Assembly (NCBI GenBank): GCA_040507895.1
Contig: JBEVNX010000196.1
Span: 1-21,531 of the forward strand
Length of the DNA: 21,531 nucleotides
Reading direction: 5' to 3'
From: JBEVNX01 sp040507895
GTDB taxonomy: Bacteria; Desulfobacterota; Binatia; JACPRU01
Positions 21,508 through 21,531 of this stretch are shown here, in pieces. The translations under genes and the position numbers were made by a program. The stretch's first letter is position 1; the number at the start of each line of letters is the position of its first letter. The notes beneath the pieces were generated by a model. The model had not been told where the DNA came from and did not search any database. It saw nothing but the letters and a program-made list of their open reading frames with translations.

Positions 21508-21531
21508 GATGGCCGGGCGACTGGCTAGCAA

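Noticed and set aside
20410..21531. 373-codon minus-strand frame opposite the LLM and CMD genes, open to the window edge
   Set aside because: Composition is that of an antisense shadow, and the plus-strand genes have clear motifs and ribosome binding sites.
1..21531. CRISPR array, insertion sequence, phage or rRNA
   Set aside because: No regularly spaced repeats, transposase or integrase motifs, phage proteins or rRNA signatures were seen on either strand.

Overview
The window is very GC-rich and gene-dense and reads as chromosomal DNA from a Gram-negative bacterium. It carries a heptosyltransferase for the LPS core, a BamD-type lipoprotein with a lipobox, and a PMT-family sugar transferase of the kind that modifies lipid A or surface glycans. 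The mix of LLM flavin oxidoreductases, a DUF3047-like protein, thiocarboxylate-type sulfur genes and very compact operons suits an uncultured deltaproteobacterial-type lineage (Myxococcota, Desulfobacterota or Binatota). That placement is inference. I see no phage, insertion sequence, CRISPR array or rRNA.

Layout. (1) 178-289: tRNA-Pro(GGG) on the minus strand with a good sigma70-type promoter. (2) 417-5314, plus strand: PMT glycosyltransferase, heptosyltransferase (waaF-like), APS kinase (cysC), a small coiled-coil protein, then a PhzF-family enzyme. (3) 5360-14681, minus strand: eleven tightly packed co-directional genes. In transcription order they are a CPBP membrane protease, a BamD-like lipoprotein, a MoeB/ThiF adenylyltransferase, threonine synthase, a CysO/MoaD-like sulfur carrier, a CysM-type cysteine synthase, a NIL-domain protein, an LLM flavin oxidoreductase, a degenerate ThiF-like protein, ATP sulfurylase (sat) and a DUF3047-like protein. 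(4) 14781-18857, plus strand: a complete ECF transporter (S component, fused double ATPase, T component) coupled to a secreted zinc phospholipase C / P1-nuclease-like protein. (5) 18851-19903, minus strand: a zinc alcohol dehydrogenase. (6) 20011-21507, plus strand: an LLM/F420-type oxidoreductase and a carboxymuconolactone-decarboxylase-family protein.

How the genes may work together. The core of block 3 looks like protein-thiocarboxylate cysteine synthesis, as known for CysO/CysM in Mycobacterium. An E1-like enzyme would activate the Gly-Gly tail of the carrier, sulfur would be loaded, and a PLP enzyme would use the thiocarboxylate. Sat and the separately located CysC supply APS and PAPS. 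The most striking point is that the two E1-like proteins look complementary. The complete one lacks the N-terminal segment carrying the conserved arginine of MoeB. The degenerate one keeps that segment but has lost the nucleotide-binding loop and catalytic residues. This is the division of labour seen in eukaryotic heterodimeric E1 enzymes. The carrier also ends in Gly-Gly-His, so it may need a protease that is not encoded here. Many gene pairs overlap as GTGA or ATGA, which implies translational coupling.
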